Positions 50,521 through 60,444 of a stretch of DNA of 64,000 bases are shown here, in pieces (the stretch's first letter is position 1; each line of letters starts with the position of its first letter). The stretch comes from a bacterium. GTDB lineage: Bacteria; Bacillota; Bacilli; Lactobacillales; Streptococcaceae. The notes under the pieces were generated by a model. The model saw only the letters and a program-made list of their open reading frames with translations, was not told the DNA's origin and ran no database searches. The stretch is taken from the NCBI GenBank assembly GCA_905221085.1, contig CAJNBT010000005.1, positions 62,001-126,000 of the forward strand, given 5' to 3'. The position numbers were made by a program, and so were the translations under genes.

Positions 50521-52761
50521 CTATCGAACACTTTCGATTTTCCAACTATTCCATCCCTTAAAACGTATAGCTCCTTGCTGGTCAGTTCGGTAAACTTTGC
50601 TATTGATACCTTCCAGTCGGGTCAAGGTTTCCTGATGGGGGAGTTTGGTTCGATTGTTCTTTCCAACTGAGATGAGAGTCATCTCTGGTTTGAGCTGTTC
50701 TAAAAAGACTGAACTTGATGATTGTTTAGAGCCATGTTGGCCAGCTTTCAAAACATCCACCTCTAGGTCAGGATAATACTTCAGCATGTCCTTCTCTCCT
50801 TTTTCCACCAAATTTCCTGTGAAAAGAAAGTGCTTATCCAAGAGTTTCCCATACAGAACTATGGAATCTTCATGACCTCCATCTCCAATTTTCCTTGGAT
50901 ATAGGACTTCTAACTGATTACCAAAAATTGGCAAATTCTCTCCCATTGTCACACTGCGTACTTTGGTTTGAGTCGCCTGTAGTTCTGCCACAAATTCCTT
51001 CTGTTTCAGACTGCCTTTTGACACTAAAATCTCCCCTACATGGAAAGCCTTGGTCACCTCCAGCAAATCACCAACATGTTCCTTGTCCGTATTTGTCAAA
51101 ATCAGCTGGTCAATCTTGGCCACTCCTCGACTTTTGAGATAGGGAATCAAGGTTCGCTGGGCATTGCTGGTCGTCGCCTTTTCTTGCCATTTTTCGATTT
51201 TCTTATCAGATTCTACCTTGCCACCTACATCTATGAGAATGGTTTTCCCAGTTACATCCCGTAGGAAAATGCTTTCCCCTTGCCCAACATCCAGCATGGT
51301 AATTTCATTTTCCAGTGGATGCTTGGTAAGGAAAAAGAGACCTGTAATCAATAAACTCAATACTATTAGCCTTTTAATGTTTTTCCTCAAATCATAGACT
51401 AAAGCCAAAGAAATTAATAGTAGTATCAACAGCCATGCATTGGGTTGTCCAAAGACCAGAGGTCTACTTGCCACCTGTGATACCAAGCGAATCATTCCCT
51501 CCAACCATTCAAAGATAAAATTCAGCTGAATGACTGGATAGAGAAAGGAAAGGACAAATAAGATAGACAAGAGCGGTAAGAAGACCAAGTCAAATAGAAA
51601 GGAAAAGACAAAGGTCAAAAGGATGGACCAAGGTTGAAATTCCGCAAAATAGAAGGATAGAATGGGTAATATTCCCAAAGAAATAACCAGACTTTCTCTA
51701 GCAACAGCCTTTAACCCCTCCCCTTCTTTGCTGGTCATGGTCAAGATAAAAGCATAAGCGCAGGACAAGACTCCTCCTGCTGTCAAGAAAAAGTTGGGCA
51801 TGACAATAAAGAGGACAAGCACCGTCAAGGCAAAATTATCTAATCCCTTATAGCCGTGTTGAGCCAATAATTTTTGCAAAAGACTGCGAATAACCGAAGC
51901 TGAAAATCCAGTTAGCCCCGCATAGATAAGGGAAAAGGGATAAGTCAGCCATTTTAACTTTTCTTGGGTCAATCCCAATCGCAAGAGAAGTTTCTTAAAT
52001 CCGTCCATGAAAAAACCTACCTGCATGCCCGACAAGGCAAAAAGATGGATAATTCCTAGACTGGAATAAAGCTCATTCATCTCCTCAAAATCCGTGTCCA
52101 GATGTCCTAATAGAAGCCCCGTCATGTAGTTGCGCATAGGGTCTGGAAAGTGCGTCTTGATCCAAACCACAGCCTTTCGACGTAAACTGGATAGATTTTC
52201 TCCTATATCCCAACTGCCAACTTTTTGAAGCGACTGGATTCTTTTGATATTGAGAGTCTGGTAAATCCCCTGAGTCTTCAGATAATCTTGGTAGTCAAAG
52301 CCACCAAAATTTCTCTGCCCTTCTGGCTCCGAAAGCTTCCCTTCTAGTCCTATCTCATGAAGGTCGGTTAAAGCTTGAAATTGTTCTTTCTCCTCCTCGG
52401 ACTGGAGTTTATAATAGACTTGAAAAATTCGTCCATCAGACTTTCCACGAAAGGACAGACTATCACCATTGACCTTAATAGTGTCTGGTAAAATCCGTAC
52501 CCTTTCAACAGAATCCGCCAAATTTTGACTCGCTTGACTCTGTTGCCAATTTTGAAATAGAAACCAGAAACCAAAGATTCCACAAATCACTAGAACTTTA
52601 CCAGCAGATTTCCAAGGAAATTGGATAAAGAGACAGACTAACAGAAAAACAAAACCCAACAAAGCAAGATAGGATGCTGAGAAAATGGCGTAGTAAAGCC
52701 AAAGTAACAGAAAACTCAGATAGATTAGGGGAATAGGGAAATTCTTAATCCACTGTAACAT
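50521..52761 (-). CDS. comEC: Competence DNA-uptake channel ComEC
   Basis: Membrane channel that brings single-stranded DNA into the cell. The 746-residue protein has N-terminal helices, a DUF4131/OB-like region (about 60-200), the competence domain with multiple helices (ALSGMQVGFF, GFSASVIRSLLQKLL) and a C-terminal metallo-beta-lactamase-like domain (MLDVGQGESIFLRD). In the latter, the usual H-x-H-x-D-H is replaced by TNTDKEHVGD. It overlaps comEA by 17 nt and belongs to its SigX-driven operon. Confidence 0.96.
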   Translation of the reverse strand: MLQWIKNFPIPLIYLSFLLLWLYYAIFSASYLALLGFVFLLVCLFIQFPWKSAGKVLVICGIFGFWFLFQNWQQSQASQNLADSVERVRILPDTIKVNGDSLSFRGKSDGRIFQVYYKLQSEEEKEQFQALTDLHEIGLEGKLSEPEGQRNFGGFDYQDYLKTQGIYQTLNIKRIQSLQKVGSWDIGENLSSLRRKAVVWIKTHFPDPMRNYMTGLLLGHLDTDFEEMNELYSSLGIIHLFALSGMQVGFFMDGFKKLLLRLGLTQEKLKWLTYPFSLIYAGLTGFSASVIRSLLQKLLAQHGYKGLDNFALTVLVLFIVMPNFFLTAGGVLSCAYAFILTMTSKEGEGLKAVARESLVISLGILPILSFYFAEFQPWSILLTFVFSFLFDLVFLPLLSILFVLSFLYPVIQLNFIFEWLEGMIRLVSQVASRPLVFGQPNAWLLILLLISLALVYDLRKNIKRLIVLSLLITGLFFLTKHPLENEITMLDVGQGESIFLRDVTGKTILIDVGGKVESDKKIEKWQEKATTSNAQRTLIPYLKSRGVAKIDQLILTNTDKEHVGDLLEVTKAFHVGEILVSKGSLKQKEFVAELQATQTKVRSVTMGENLPIFGNQLEVLYPRKIGDGGHEDSIVLYGKLLDKHFLFTGNLVEKGEKDMLKYYPDLEVDVLKAGQHGSKQSSSSVFLEQLKPEMTLISVGKNNRTKLPHQETLTRLEGINSKVYRTDQQGAIRFKGWNSWKIESVR

Positions 52762-53395
52762 AGTCTTTTAGCTTTTCTATCGTTTTAGCACCAATGCCAG
52801 AGACCTTCTTAAGTTCATCAACCGACTTGAATTTGCCATTCGTCTCACGATGATCGATAATGTCCTGAGCTCGTTTGCCACCTAATCCTTTGACCTGTTT
52901 AAGCTCTTCCAGACTGGCCTTGTTGAGATTGACCTTCTTTTCCTTGCTTGTTGAAGAAGCTGTCCCCGAAGTAGTCTGTTGACTAGCCGCTTCTTCGCCC
53001 TTAGTGGGAACGTAAACCAGAGCTTCATCACTAACTTTCTGAGCTAGATTGAGCGACTTGCTATCTGCTTGCTCTGTCAATCCACCCGCCTTTTGAACAG
53101 CATCATTGACCCGACTACCTACTGGCAAATCATAAATCCCTGGTGATTTGACAGCGCCCTTCACATCTACTGTGATTAGATCTTGTTCAACCGATTCGTC
53201 CTTCTCTTCCTTGGTCACTTCCTTTTCGGTCGATGAATCCTTGGAAACAGCTGCAACTTCTGCCTGTAAATTCGTTTCCTTGACAGGTGTTTGGGGAGTT
53301 GGCTTTAGCAGGAAAAATCCTCCTACAAGCAAGCCCAGACCAGTACAGATAACAATGATTTTATACTCTTTAATTTTCTCGATAATTGCTTCCAT
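52745..53395 (-). CDS. comEA: Competence DNA receptor ComEA
   Basis: A membrane-anchored receptor for double-stranded DNA during transformation. The 216-residue protein has one N-terminal transmembrane helix (about 12-30), a low-complexity Glu/Lys/Thr linker, a SLBB-like domain (DLITVDVKGAVKSPGIYDL...) and a C-terminal helix-hairpin-helix pair (LNKASLEELKQVKGLGGKRA; SGIGAKTIEKLKDYV). A cin-box lies 20 nt upstream of the start. Confidence 0.96.
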   Translation of the reverse strand: MEAIIEKIKEYKIIVICTGLGLLVGGFFLLKPTPQTPVKETNLQAEVAAVSKDSSTEKEVTKEEKDESVEQDLITVDVKGAVKSPGIYDLPVGSRVNDAVQKAGGLTEQADSKSLNLAQKVSDEALVYVPTKGEEAASQQTTSGTASSTSKEKKVNLNKASLEELKQVKGLGGKRAQDIIDHRETNGKFKSVDELKKVSGIGAKTIEKLKDYVTVD

Positions 53396-53414
53396 ATTTT
53401 CTCCTCTCTTAGAT

Positions 53415-53422
53415 TATTCGTA
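53415..53422 (-). promoter_or_regulatory. SigX cin-box for comEA-comEC
   Basis: Minus-strand TACGAATA, the exact late-competence consensus, 20 nt upstream of comEA. The preceding terminator's T-rich tail occupies the usual T-rich position of such promoters. Confidence 0.92.
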
Positions 53423-53430
53423 AGAGGAAG

Positions 53431-53460
53431 AAAAAACAGTTGAAAATTTCTTTTCAACTG
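53431..53460 (-). terminator. Acetyltransferase terminator abutting the comEA promoter
   Basis: Perfect 10-bp stem CAGTTGAAAA / TTTTCAACTG (53451-53460 with 53437-53446), loop GAAA, followed by TTTTTT. It begins 1-2 nt after the acetyltransferase stop and ends 9 nt before the cin-box. Confidence 0.88.
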
Positions 53461-53461
53461 C

Positions 53462-54031
53462 TTATTTATTTGCAAAATAGTCTTCCTTGGTCAAGACATA
53501 ATGAACTCTTGTCACGATTCGGCCTTCTTCATGCTGGTCCATACAAGCATATGGTTCTGCATGGGAAAAACGCATGCCTGATTTCTCCATGACCTTTCCT
53601 GACGCGGGATTGTCCTTATCGTGAAGAGCGGTCAACTTGTTCATTCCAATCTTCTCAAAAGCCAGCTTAATCACTGCACGATTGGCTTCTGTCGTCAATC
53701 CTTGATTCCAATACTTTTTATTGATAATGTAGCCAATAGCCGCCTTCTTAAGAGCAGGATCAATCTTGTGCAAGTCAATGGTTCCGATAAATTTGCCATT
53801 GCTTTTTAGTTCTATTCCCCAACGCCCCAAGGGATTGGCCAAATAGAACTGACCAATGTTATTCTTGGTTTCTTCCAAGCTTTGATTGGTTGGAAAAGTG
53901 TAACGTGTATTTTCTCTGTCCGAGGCATAGGCAAACATTGCTTCCGCATCATCCAAAGTTACAGGTCTAAGCAATAAACGCTCAGTCTCCATTATTGGAT
54001 ACTGGGATAGTTTTAAAAAGATTGATTCCAT
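53462..54031 (-). CDS. GNAT acetyltransferase (RimJ/RimL type)
   Basis: A 189-residue N-acetyltransferase. METERLLLRPVTLDDAEAMFAYASD is the RimJ/RimL N-terminal signature, and NQGLTTEANRAVIKLAFEKIG the acetyl-CoA-binding helix. The substrate is unknown (protein N-termini or small amines). The start at 54031 (MESIFLKLS) has GGAGGAG 4 nt upstream; the ORF is open to 54091 without support. Confidence 0.85.
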   Translation of the reverse strand: MESIFLKLSQYPIMETERLLLRPVTLDDAEAMFAYASDRENTRYTFPTNQSLEETKNNIGQFYLANPLGRWGIELKSNGKFIGTIDLHKIDPALKKAAIGYIINKKYWNQGLTTEANRAVIKLAFEKIGMNKLTALHDKDNPASGKVMEKSGMRFSHAEPYACMDQHEEGRIVTRVHYVLTKEDYFANK

Positions 54032-54201
54032 ACTTCTCCTCCATTTAAAAATATTTTCTACCAGTCTAGCATAAAAAATAAATTCCAACAAATTTTTCTT
54101 GCTTTTTAAAGCGGTTTCATATAGAATAAAATCATCACCTTATTTTATAGATAATGTGATAAATCATTTATAACCCGTCAATAGAAAGGGAGTTTTTCTC
54201 T

Positions 54202-55314
54202 ATGTTAATCGGAATTCCAAAAGAAATTAAGAATAATGAAAACCGTGTTGCCCTAACACCTGCTGGTGTCCACAGCTTAGTCGGCCGTGGTCATCGCGTC
54301 CTTATCGAAACAAATGCTGGTCTCGGTTCTGGCTTTACTGATGCTGACTATCAAAAGCAAGGAGCTGAAATTGTTGCTACTGCTGGTGAAGCCTGGGCTG
54401 CAGAGTTAGTCGTGAAAGTAAAAGAACCACTAGCTTCTGAATATGGTTACTTACGTGACGACCTGCTTCTCTTTACCTACTTGCACATGGCCGCTGCTCC
54501 AGAATTAGCAGATGCTATGTTGGAAGCAAAAACAACTGGGATTGCCTATGAAACTGTCCGTGATTCCCAAGGTCAATTACCACTCCTCGTACCTATGAGT
54601 GAGGTTGCAGGCCGTATGGCAGTCCAAATCGGTGCTCATTTCCTAACTAAGCAAGCAGGAGGTTCTGGTGTCTTACTGGGTGGTGTGCCGGGTGTACCTA
54701 AAGGGAAAGTAACCATCATCGGTGGCGGTGTCGTAGGGACCCATGCTGCTCGAATTGCTCTTGGTCTTGGTGCACAAGTAACCATCCTTGATATCAGTGC
54801 TAAACGTCTCTCCGTTTTAGAGGAGGTCTTTGGTCACCAAATTCAAACCCTTATGTCCAATTCATTTAACATCGAAGCCAGTGTGAGAGATGCGGATGTG
54901 GTGATTGGAGCGGTTCTCATCCCAGGTGCCAAGGCACCAAAACTGGTCACAGATGATATGGTCAAGCAAATGCGTCCAGGATCAGTCATCGTTGACGTTG
55001 CTGTTGACCAAGGTGGTGTTATCGAGACAGCTGACCGTGTGACAACGCACGATGAGCCTGTCTATGAAAAACACGGTGTGCTCCACTATGCCGTTGCCAA
55101 TATCCCTGGTGCGGTTGCTCGTACTTCAACTATTGCCCTAACCAATGTCACTCTTCCTTATATCGAAGCTTTGGCTGGTAAAGGATTTCCACAAGCAATC
55201 TCTGAAGATGAGGGCTTACGCCAAGGTGTTACTACTTATCAAGGTTACTTAACCAGTATTCCAGTAGCCCAAGGTCTCGATAAAAAACATACTCCAATTG
55301 ATGAACTAATCTAA
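54202..55314 (+). CDS. ald: Alanine dehydrogenase
   Basis: NAD-dependent interconversion of L-alanine and pyruvate plus ammonia. The 370-residue protein is full length and intact: [20 protein letters not shown] at the start, VKVKEPL (substrate lysine region), TYLHMAA (catalytic His) and the Rossmann motif [21 protein letters not shown] lies 9 nt upstream. It is a plus-strand monocistronic gene between minus-strand blocks. I recall the pneumococcal counterpart as frameshifted, so the intact gene may distinguish this strain. Confidence 0.95.
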   Translation: MLIGIPKEIKNNENRVALTPAGVHSLVGRGHRVLIETNAGLGSGFTDADYQKQGAEIVATAGEAWAAELVVKVKEPLASEYGYLRDDLLLFTYLHMAAAPELADAMLEAKTTGIAYETVRDSQGQLPLLVPMSEVAGRMAVQIGAHFLTKQAGGSGVLLGGVPGVPKGKVTIIGGGVVGTHAARIALGLGAQVTILDISAKRLSVLEEVFGHQIQTLMSNSFNIEASVRDADVVIGAVLIPGAKAPKLVTDDMVKQMRPGSVIVDVAVDQGGVIETADRVTTHDEPVYEKHGVLHYAVANIPGAVARTSTIALTNVTLPYIEALAGKGFPQAISEDEGLRQGVTTYQGYLTSIPVAQGLDKKHTPIDELI

Positions 55315-55337
55315 AAAATCTAATTATCAGATAAAAG

Positions 55338-55369
55338 AAAGAGCAATTCCACCTGAACTGCTCTTTTTT
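55338..55369. terminator. Bidirectional terminator, ald / phoH
   Basis: AAAGAGCA-A-TTC, loop, GAA-C-TGCTCTTTTTT: a stem of about 11 bp with one A-C mismatch. It lies between the converging ald and phoH genes, with A and T runs on either side. Confidence 0.8.
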
Positions 55370-55370
55370 G

Positions 55371-56366
55371 CTAGTCTGTTTCTTCTTGGACTTCTTCACG
55401 CTCTTCATTGTTAACTGGAGCTGGTTCATAAGCTCGGATAATCTGAGCGACAACTGGATGGCGAACCACATCCTTGGCTGAAAAATGAACAAAGTCAATC
55501 TGGTGAATGTTCTTGAGTTTTTCTTGGGCATCAATCAAACCTGACTTGACATTACGTGGCAGGTCAATCTGGCTGATATCTCCATTGACAATCATCTTAG
55601 AATTAAAGCCTAAACGCGTCAAGAACATCTTCATCTGCATGATGGTCGTATTTTGCGCCTCATCCAAGATGACGAAAGCATCGTCCAAGGTCCGTCCACG
55701 CATATAGGCAAGGGGCGCAATCTCGATAATTTCACGCTCCATGAGACGAGTTGTTTGGTCTTTCCCCAGAATCTGATACAAGGCATCATAAACAGGTCTA
55801 AGGTAAGGATCTACCTTCTCCTTAAGATCACCCGGAAGAAAACCTAGACTCTCTCCAGCTTCCACTGCCGGGCGTGTTAGGATAATCCGCTTAACCTGAC
55901 CACGTTTAAGAGCTGTCACAGCCAAGGTCACTGCAAGGAAGGTCTTCCCTGTCCCTGCAGGTCCGATTCCAAAGGTCACATCATGCTGTTTGACACTATC
56001 CACATAAAGTTTTTGACCTAGGGTTTTGACACGGATAGGCTTCCCTGTATTGTCCTTGATGATTTCTTCTTCGTAAAGGGCGACAAACTTATCAATTTCA
56101 TCGTTTTTGACCATGCTAATTGCAGTCACCACATCTGGCGTACCAACGGTCATCCCACGGTTCACCAAGACCATCAAAGCTTGGATAACCTGACGAGCTT
56201 CCTCGCAAGCAGACTCTTCTCCCAAAACCTGGACAATCTCCGTACGAGCATGAATCACCACATCAAGCTCTTCTTCCATCAAACGGAGATGGCGTTCATT
56301 GGAACCAAAAAGATGAAACAAGTCATCTGGATGACTCAGTTGAATGTCTATTGAATGTTCCTTCAA
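55371..56366 (-). CDS. phoH: PhoH family ATPase
   Basis: A 331-residue P-loop ATPase with Walker A GIGPAGTGKT and Walker B VILDEAQN; an N-terminal KH-like region precedes the nucleotide-binding core. The family often neighbours ybeY and is linked to RNA metabolism, though its task is not settled. The upstream YozE-like and CvfB genes are on the same strand 85 bp away. Confidence 0.93.
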   Translation of the reverse strand: MKEHSIDIQLSHPDDLFHLFGSNERHLRLMEEELDVVIHARTEIVQVLGEESACEEARQVIQALMVLVNRGMTVGTPDVVTAISMVKNDEIDKFVALYEEEIIKDNTGKPIRVKTLGQKLYVDSVKQHDVTFGIGPAGTGKTFLAVTLAVTALKRGQVKRIILTRPAVEAGESLGFLPGDLKEKVDPYLRPVYDALYQILGKDQTTRLMEREIIEIAPLAYMRGRTLDDAFVILDEAQNTTIMQMKMFLTRLGFNSKMIVNGDISQIDLPRNVKSGLIDAQEKLKNIHQIDFVHFSAKDVVRHPVVAQIIRAYEPAPVNNEEREEVQEETD

Positions 56367-56450
56367 ATAAAGAACCTCTCTAATTCTTTTATTTCTTTTT
56401 ATTATAGCAGAGGGATGGAGAAATTACTAGCCCAAACCCAGTGAATCATG

Positions 56451-56666
56451 CTAGTGTTCTAAGTATTCTTGCCAGATAGCGTCAAAGTCTCCTAGGTTAA
56501 AAGAGAAACTGGCATGTTCTTCCAAAAAGCGACTCATCTCATCAAAATCATCGGTGTGTTTTGGGAAGGAAGACTCTTCAAAAGCTAGGTCTGCCAAGAT
56601 AGCTTTGGGACTGTTACTTTTGGGATTGCGCTCGGTCATGAGCCAAGTGTAAAATGATTTTCTCAT
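56451..56666 (-). CDS. YozE/UPF0346 family protein
   Basis: A 71-residue acidic protein ([31 protein letters not shown] as segments) of the YozE SAM-like fold family, of unknown function. It lies 8 nt after cvfB and is probably co-transcribed. A GGAGACAT site overlaps the intergenic gap. Confidence 0.88.
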   Translation of the reverse strand: MRKSFYTWLMTERNPKSNSPKAILADLAFEESSFPKHTDDFDEMSRFLEEHASFSFNLGDFDAIWQEYLEH

Positions 56667-56674
56667 ATGTCTCC

Positions 56675-57529
56675 TTAAATCAACTCTGTCCCAAACTGGT
56701 CTTGCTTGATTTTACCAGCCTTCATAAGACCACCTAAAGCTTTCTTGAACTGACCTTTAGAAATGCCAAAGGTTGCCTTGATGTCGTCTGGAGATGACTT
56801 ATCATTCAAGGTCATAAAACCGCCATTGCTTTCCAAATAGGTCAAAATCATCTGGGCATCATTTTCCAACATCTCAAAAGAACGTGGTTTAAGGGAAAGG
56901 TTCAAGGTACGGTCCACTTCACGGAAACCAATAACACGCGCATCTAATACTTGCCCCAAACGTGGCTCTGCGTAGCGCTCGCTAGGATGGATAAAGCCAA
57001 GCATGTTATTCTCTGGCAGGTAAACAAAAGTTCCTGACAGTTTGAGACGGTAAACAATGGCTGGCCAGTTTTGGTTCTGCATGTTGTTGTAGGCAGGACG
57101 AGCCAGACGTTGGAAGTCTTCTTGATAAGCCAAGAGGCCCCAGATTCGGTCTTTCTTATCCACCTCAAGACGGATGTAGAGTTGGTCACCCTTCTTAGGC
57201 CAGAGTTCCTTGAGCTCAGGGAGGATATCGAGTGACACAACGATTTCCTTGTCAGGCAGGCCCGTATCCACAAAGACACCTAAGTCTTTACGAACTTCCG
57301 TTACAGTTCCCCAACCAAATTGGTCCTGAGTGGCAGTCACTTCTATGGTTGTCAGACGGAGTTTTTGCTTCATATCCGTGTAGGCAAAACCTTTAACCGT
57401 ATCCCCTACTGTATGTTGACCTTCTTCCTTAACAAGAGCATAGGTTTGACCATCCTTTTGCACAAAGTAAAAACGGTCGTTTTCATCGATGATGAGTCCA
57501 ACGATAAAACTTGCAAGATTTGTATTCAT
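56675..57529 (-). CDS. cvfB: S1-like RNA-binding regulator CvfB
   Basis: A 284-residue protein with several S1/OB-type RNA-binding repeats ([50 protein letters not shown]) and a C-terminal winged helix ([30 protein letters not shown]). The S. aureus homologue affects virulence gene expression. The start at 57529 (MNTNLASF) has AAGGAAAT upstream; the ORF continues to 57568 without similarity. Confidence 0.9.
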   Translation of the reverse strand: MNTNLASFIVGLIIDENDRFYFVQKDGQTYALVKEEGQHTVGDTVKGFAYTDMKQKLRLTTIEVTATQDQFGWGTVTEVRKDLGVFVDTGLPDKEIVVSLDILPELKELWPKKGDQLYIRLEVDKKDRIWGLLAYQEDFQRLARPAYNNMQNQNWPAIVYRLKLSGTFVYLPENNMLGFIHPSERYAEPRLGQVLDARVIGFREVDRTLNLSLKPRSFEMLENDAQMILTYLESNGGFMTLNDKSSPDDIKATFGISKGQFKKALGGLMKAGKIKQDQFGTELI

Positions 57530-57546
57530 ATTTCCTTCTTTCGAAT

Positions 57547-57577
57547 AAAACTCAGCCAGCAATGCCAACTGAGTTTT
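57547..57577 (-). terminator. Terminator between frr and cvfB
   Basis: AAAACTCAG (minus strand 57569-57577) pairs with CTGAGTTTT (57547-57555) around a 13-nt loop that can form extra pairs, with T ends. It lies 11 nt after the frr stop. Confidence 0.75.
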
Positions 57578-57588
57578 TCTGTTTATTT

Positions 57589-58146
57589 TTAGACTTCCAA
57601 AAGTTCTTTCTCTTTGTTGGCAGTCATGTCGTCGATGTGTTTAACAGCATCGTCTGTTACTTTTTGAATATCTTTTTCAAGAGTCTTCAATTCGTCTTCA
57701 GTGATTTCTTTTGCTTTTTCTTGTTTCTTAGCTTCGTCTATAGCATCACGACGGATATTGCGGACAGCCACTTTAGCATTTTCGCCGACCTTCTTCACTT
57801 CTTTAGCAAGGTCACGACGAGTTTCTTCTGTAAGAGCTGGGATAACCAAGCGAATCACAGAACCGTCATTAGCTGGTGTGATACCAAGATCAGAAGCGTT
57901 CAAGGCACGTTCGATGTCTTTCAATGAAGACTTGTCAAATGGTGTTACCAACAAAACACGCGCTTCTGGAATCGTAATGGAAGCAATTTGGTTAAGAGGA
58001 GTTTCTACTCCATAGTATTCTACATGTACACGATCCAGCAAACTTGCATTGGCACGGCCTGCACGGATACCACCAAATTCACGAGCAAGTGATTGGTGAG
58101 ACTGGGTCATTCTCTCTTTAGCTTTTTCAATAATTGCGTTAGCCAT
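57589..58146 (-). CDS. frr: Ribosome recycling factor
   Basis: A 185-residue protein that splits post-termination ribosomes with EF-G. Typical motifs: [37 protein letters not shown] and the conserved RRD ([14 protein letters not shown]). It lies 20 nt after pyrH on the same strand, the usual pyrH-frr pair. Confidence 0.98.
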   Translation of the reverse strand: MANAIIEKAKERMTQSHQSLAREFGGIRAGRANASLLDRVHVEYYGVETPLNQIASITIPEARVLLVTPFDKSSLKDIERALNASDLGITPANDGSVIRLVIPALTEETRRDLAKEVKKVGENAKVAVRNIRRDAIDEAKKQEKAKEITEDELKTLEKDIQKVTDDAVKHIDDMTANKEKELLEV

Positions 58147-58166
58147 AATCTTTCTTATTCCTTTTC

Positions 58167-58892
58167 TTAAATATTATTTGAAACAGTTGTTCCGATATTT
58201 TCACCAAATACGACACGTTTGATGTTGCCTGGTTGGTTCATGTTGAAGACAACCAAGTCAATGTCATTATCCATTGAGAGGGTTGAAGCTGTTGAGTCCA
58301 TGATACGAAGACCTTTGTTAATAACATCACGGTGGGTCAATTCTTCAAACTTAACAGCTGTCTTGTCCTTCTTAGGATCGGCATTGTAAACACCATCTAC
58401 ACCATTTTTAGCCATCAGGATGGCATCTGCTTCGATTTCAGCCGCACGAAGGGCCGCTGTTGTATCTGTTGAGAAGTAAGGTGAACCAATTCCGGCACCA
58501 AAGATAACGATACGGCCTTTTTCAAGGTGACGAAGGGCACGTCCACGGACATAAGGCTCTGCCACTTGTTGCATAGCAATAGCTGTTTGCACACGTGTAT
58601 CAACCCCAACTTGTTGTAATGAATCTGCCATCACAAGAGCATTCATAACAGTCCCAAGCATTCCTGTGTAATCTGCCTGAACGCGGTCCATACCCGCTTC
58701 AGCAGCAGGTTCTCCACGCCAGAGATTTCCTCCACCAATAACAAGGGCAATTTCGATACCTAAGCTATGAACTTCTTGAATCTCTTTTGCGATTGTTTGA
58801 ACTGTTTGGATATCAATCCCTACGCCTCGTTCACCGGCAAGGGCTTCACCTGATAACTTGATTAAAATACGTTTATACTTGGGATTCGCCAT
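58167..58892 (-). CDS. pyrH: UMP kinase
   Basis: Phosphorylates UMP to UDP; amino acid kinase fold. The protein is 241 residues from the ATG at 58892 ([18 protein letters not shown]), with GGAG 7 nt upstream; the ATG two codons before is less well spaced. [22 protein letters not shown] and [20 protein letters not shown] are family blocks. Confidence 0.97.
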   Translation of the reverse strand: MANPKYKRILIKLSGEALAGERGVGIDIQTVQTIAKEIQEVHSLGIEIALVIGGGNLWRGEPAAEAGMDRVQADYTGMLGTVMNALVMADSLQQVGVDTRVQTAIAMQQVAEPYVRGRALRHLEKGRIVIFGAGIGSPYFSTDTTAALRAAEIEADAILMAKNGVDGVYNADPKKDKTAVKFEELTHRDVINKGLRIMDSTASTLSMDNDIDLVVFNMNQPGNIKRVVFGENIGTTVSNNI

Positions 58893-58975
58893 TTTCACTC
58901 TCCTTTTTTTATCCTACCTATTTTATCACAATTTCTAAGATTTTTATAGTATCATGAGCAATTCTTTCAAAAAAA

Positions 58976-60310
58976 TTAGACAGTTAAAAATTCCTCTAAG
59001 TCGCTAAGAGCACGCTCTGCAATTTTTTCATAACGAGCCTTCTTATCACGGATACGCTCGCCTTCCAGCTCCTTGATGATTCCAAAATTGACATTCATTG
59101 GTTGGAAGTGTTTGCTGTCGGCATGGGTGATATAATGAGCCAGACTACCAATCGCTGTTGTCTCTGGGAAAATAGCCTCGCTTTCTCCCTTGAAAAGACG
59201 AGCCGCGTTAATTCCCGCAACCAAGCCCGAAGCCGCTGACTCAACATAGCCTTCCACACCCGTCATTTGACCAGCAAAGAAGAGGTTTGGCTGTTTCTTG
59301 GAACGATAGGTTTGCTCAAGAAGATTTGGTGAATCCATATAAGAATTGCGGTGCATAACACCATAACGAACAAACTCCGCATTTTCAAGACCTGGAATCA
59401 TTTGGAAGACACGCTTTTGCTCTCCCCATTTGAGGTGGGTCTGGAAACCAACAATATTGTATAGGCTACCAGCTGCATTATCCTGACGAAGTTGAACAAC
59501 CGCGTACGGTGTTTTAAATTCTCCATCACGAGGTCCTGTGTAGTCGTCTGGATACTCAAGTCCAACTGGCTTCATAGGGCCATAGAGCATGGTTTTAATA
59601 CCTCGTTTGGCCATAACTTCGATAGGCATACAACCTTCAAAGTACTTTTCTTTTTCGAAAGAATTCAGCGATGCTTCCTCCGCATTAACCAAGGCTTCAT
59701 GGAAATCCATAAACTCCTGCTTGGTCATGGGAGCGTTGAGATAGGCCGCTTCTCCCTTATCATAACGAGACTTGAGATAGACCTTGCTCATATCGATGGT
59801 GTTGACGTCGATAATAGGCGCTGCCGCATCGTAGAAATAGAAACCATCGCCATCATTAAGGGCATGAATCTTCTCAGCTAGGGCATCGCTTGTCAAAGGA
59901 CCAGTAGCGACAACCGTAATAACATCCGTCGGCAATTCTGTAATTTCATCACGAACCACTTCAATCAAGGGGTGGTTGGCAACTTTTTCAGTCACCATCT
60001 GTGAGAAACCATCTCGGTCCACCGCAAGAGCACCACCTGCAGGAACACGTGTAGCCTCAGCAGATTCCAAAATAACAGAACCCAAGCGACGCATTTCTTC
60101 CTTGAGAAGCCCGACAGCATTTGTCAAAGCATCCCCACGGAGAGAATTGGAACAAACCAACTCAGCAAAATTGTCTGTTTTGTGCTGGGGTGTTGACTTG
60201 ACACCACGCATTTCATAAAGTTTAACTGGAATACCACGCTCTGCGATTTGGTAGGCTGCTTCAGAACCTGCCAAACCAGCACCGATAACATTGATATAAG
60301 ATTGAGACAC
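58976..60310 (-). CDS. trmFO: tRNA (uracil-54-C5)-methyltransferase TrmFO
   Basis: Folate- and FAD-dependent enzyme making ribothymidine 54 in tRNA. The 444-residue protein starts at GTG 60310 ([22 protein letters not shown]), with AGAGGT 9 nt upstream. The FAD motif [10 protein letters not shown] is immediate, and the active-site cysteine region [13 protein letters not shown] and [18 protein letters not shown] are clear. The frame is open to 60382, but the added 24 residues are not family-like. Confidence 0.95.
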   Translation of the reverse strand: MSQSYINVIGAGLAGSEAAYQIAERGIPVKLYEMRGVKSTPQHKTDNFAELVCSNSLRGDALTNAVGLLKEEMRRLGSVILESAEATRVPAGGALAVDRDGFSQMVTEKVANHPLIEVVRDEITELPTDVITVVATGPLTSDALAEKIHALNDGDGFYFYDAAAPIIDVNTIDMSKVYLKSRYDKGEAAYLNAPMTKQEFMDFHEALVNAEEASLNSFEKEKYFEGCMPIEVMAKRGIKTMLYGPMKPVGLEYPDDYTGPRDGEFKTPYAVVQLRQDNAAGSLYNIVGFQTHLKWGEQKRVFQMIPGLENAEFVRYGVMHRNSYMDSPNLLEQTYRSKKQPNLFFAGQMTGVEGYVESAASGLVAGINAARLFKGESEAIFPETTAIGSLAHYITHADSKHFQPMNVNFGIIKELEGERIRDKKARYEKIAERALSDLEEFLTV

Positions 60311-60413
60311 GACACTAATACCTCTTTGGGTGGGACGTAAGTCCATATCAAAACACACCACTGGACTGTTTGACACCCACAAATCTTTCTATTTTTTTCT
60401 TCTACTAGTATAA

Positions 60414-60442
60414 CAAAAAAAGGGAAGAAGGCAAACTTCCCT
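60414..60442 (-). terminator. rsmI operon terminator
   Basis: The minus strand reads AGGGAAG, loop TTTGCCTT, CTTCCCT followed by seven T. It lies 2 nt after the rsmI stop and just upstream of a TATACT -10 that may serve trmFO. Confidence 0.82.
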
Positions 60443-60444
60443 GT

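Noticed and set aside
53500..53840. Competence-type or mobile origin for the acetyltransferase gene
   Set aside because: Base composition and codon use look like the neighbours, and it has an ordinary ribosome site and terminator; nothing marks transfer.
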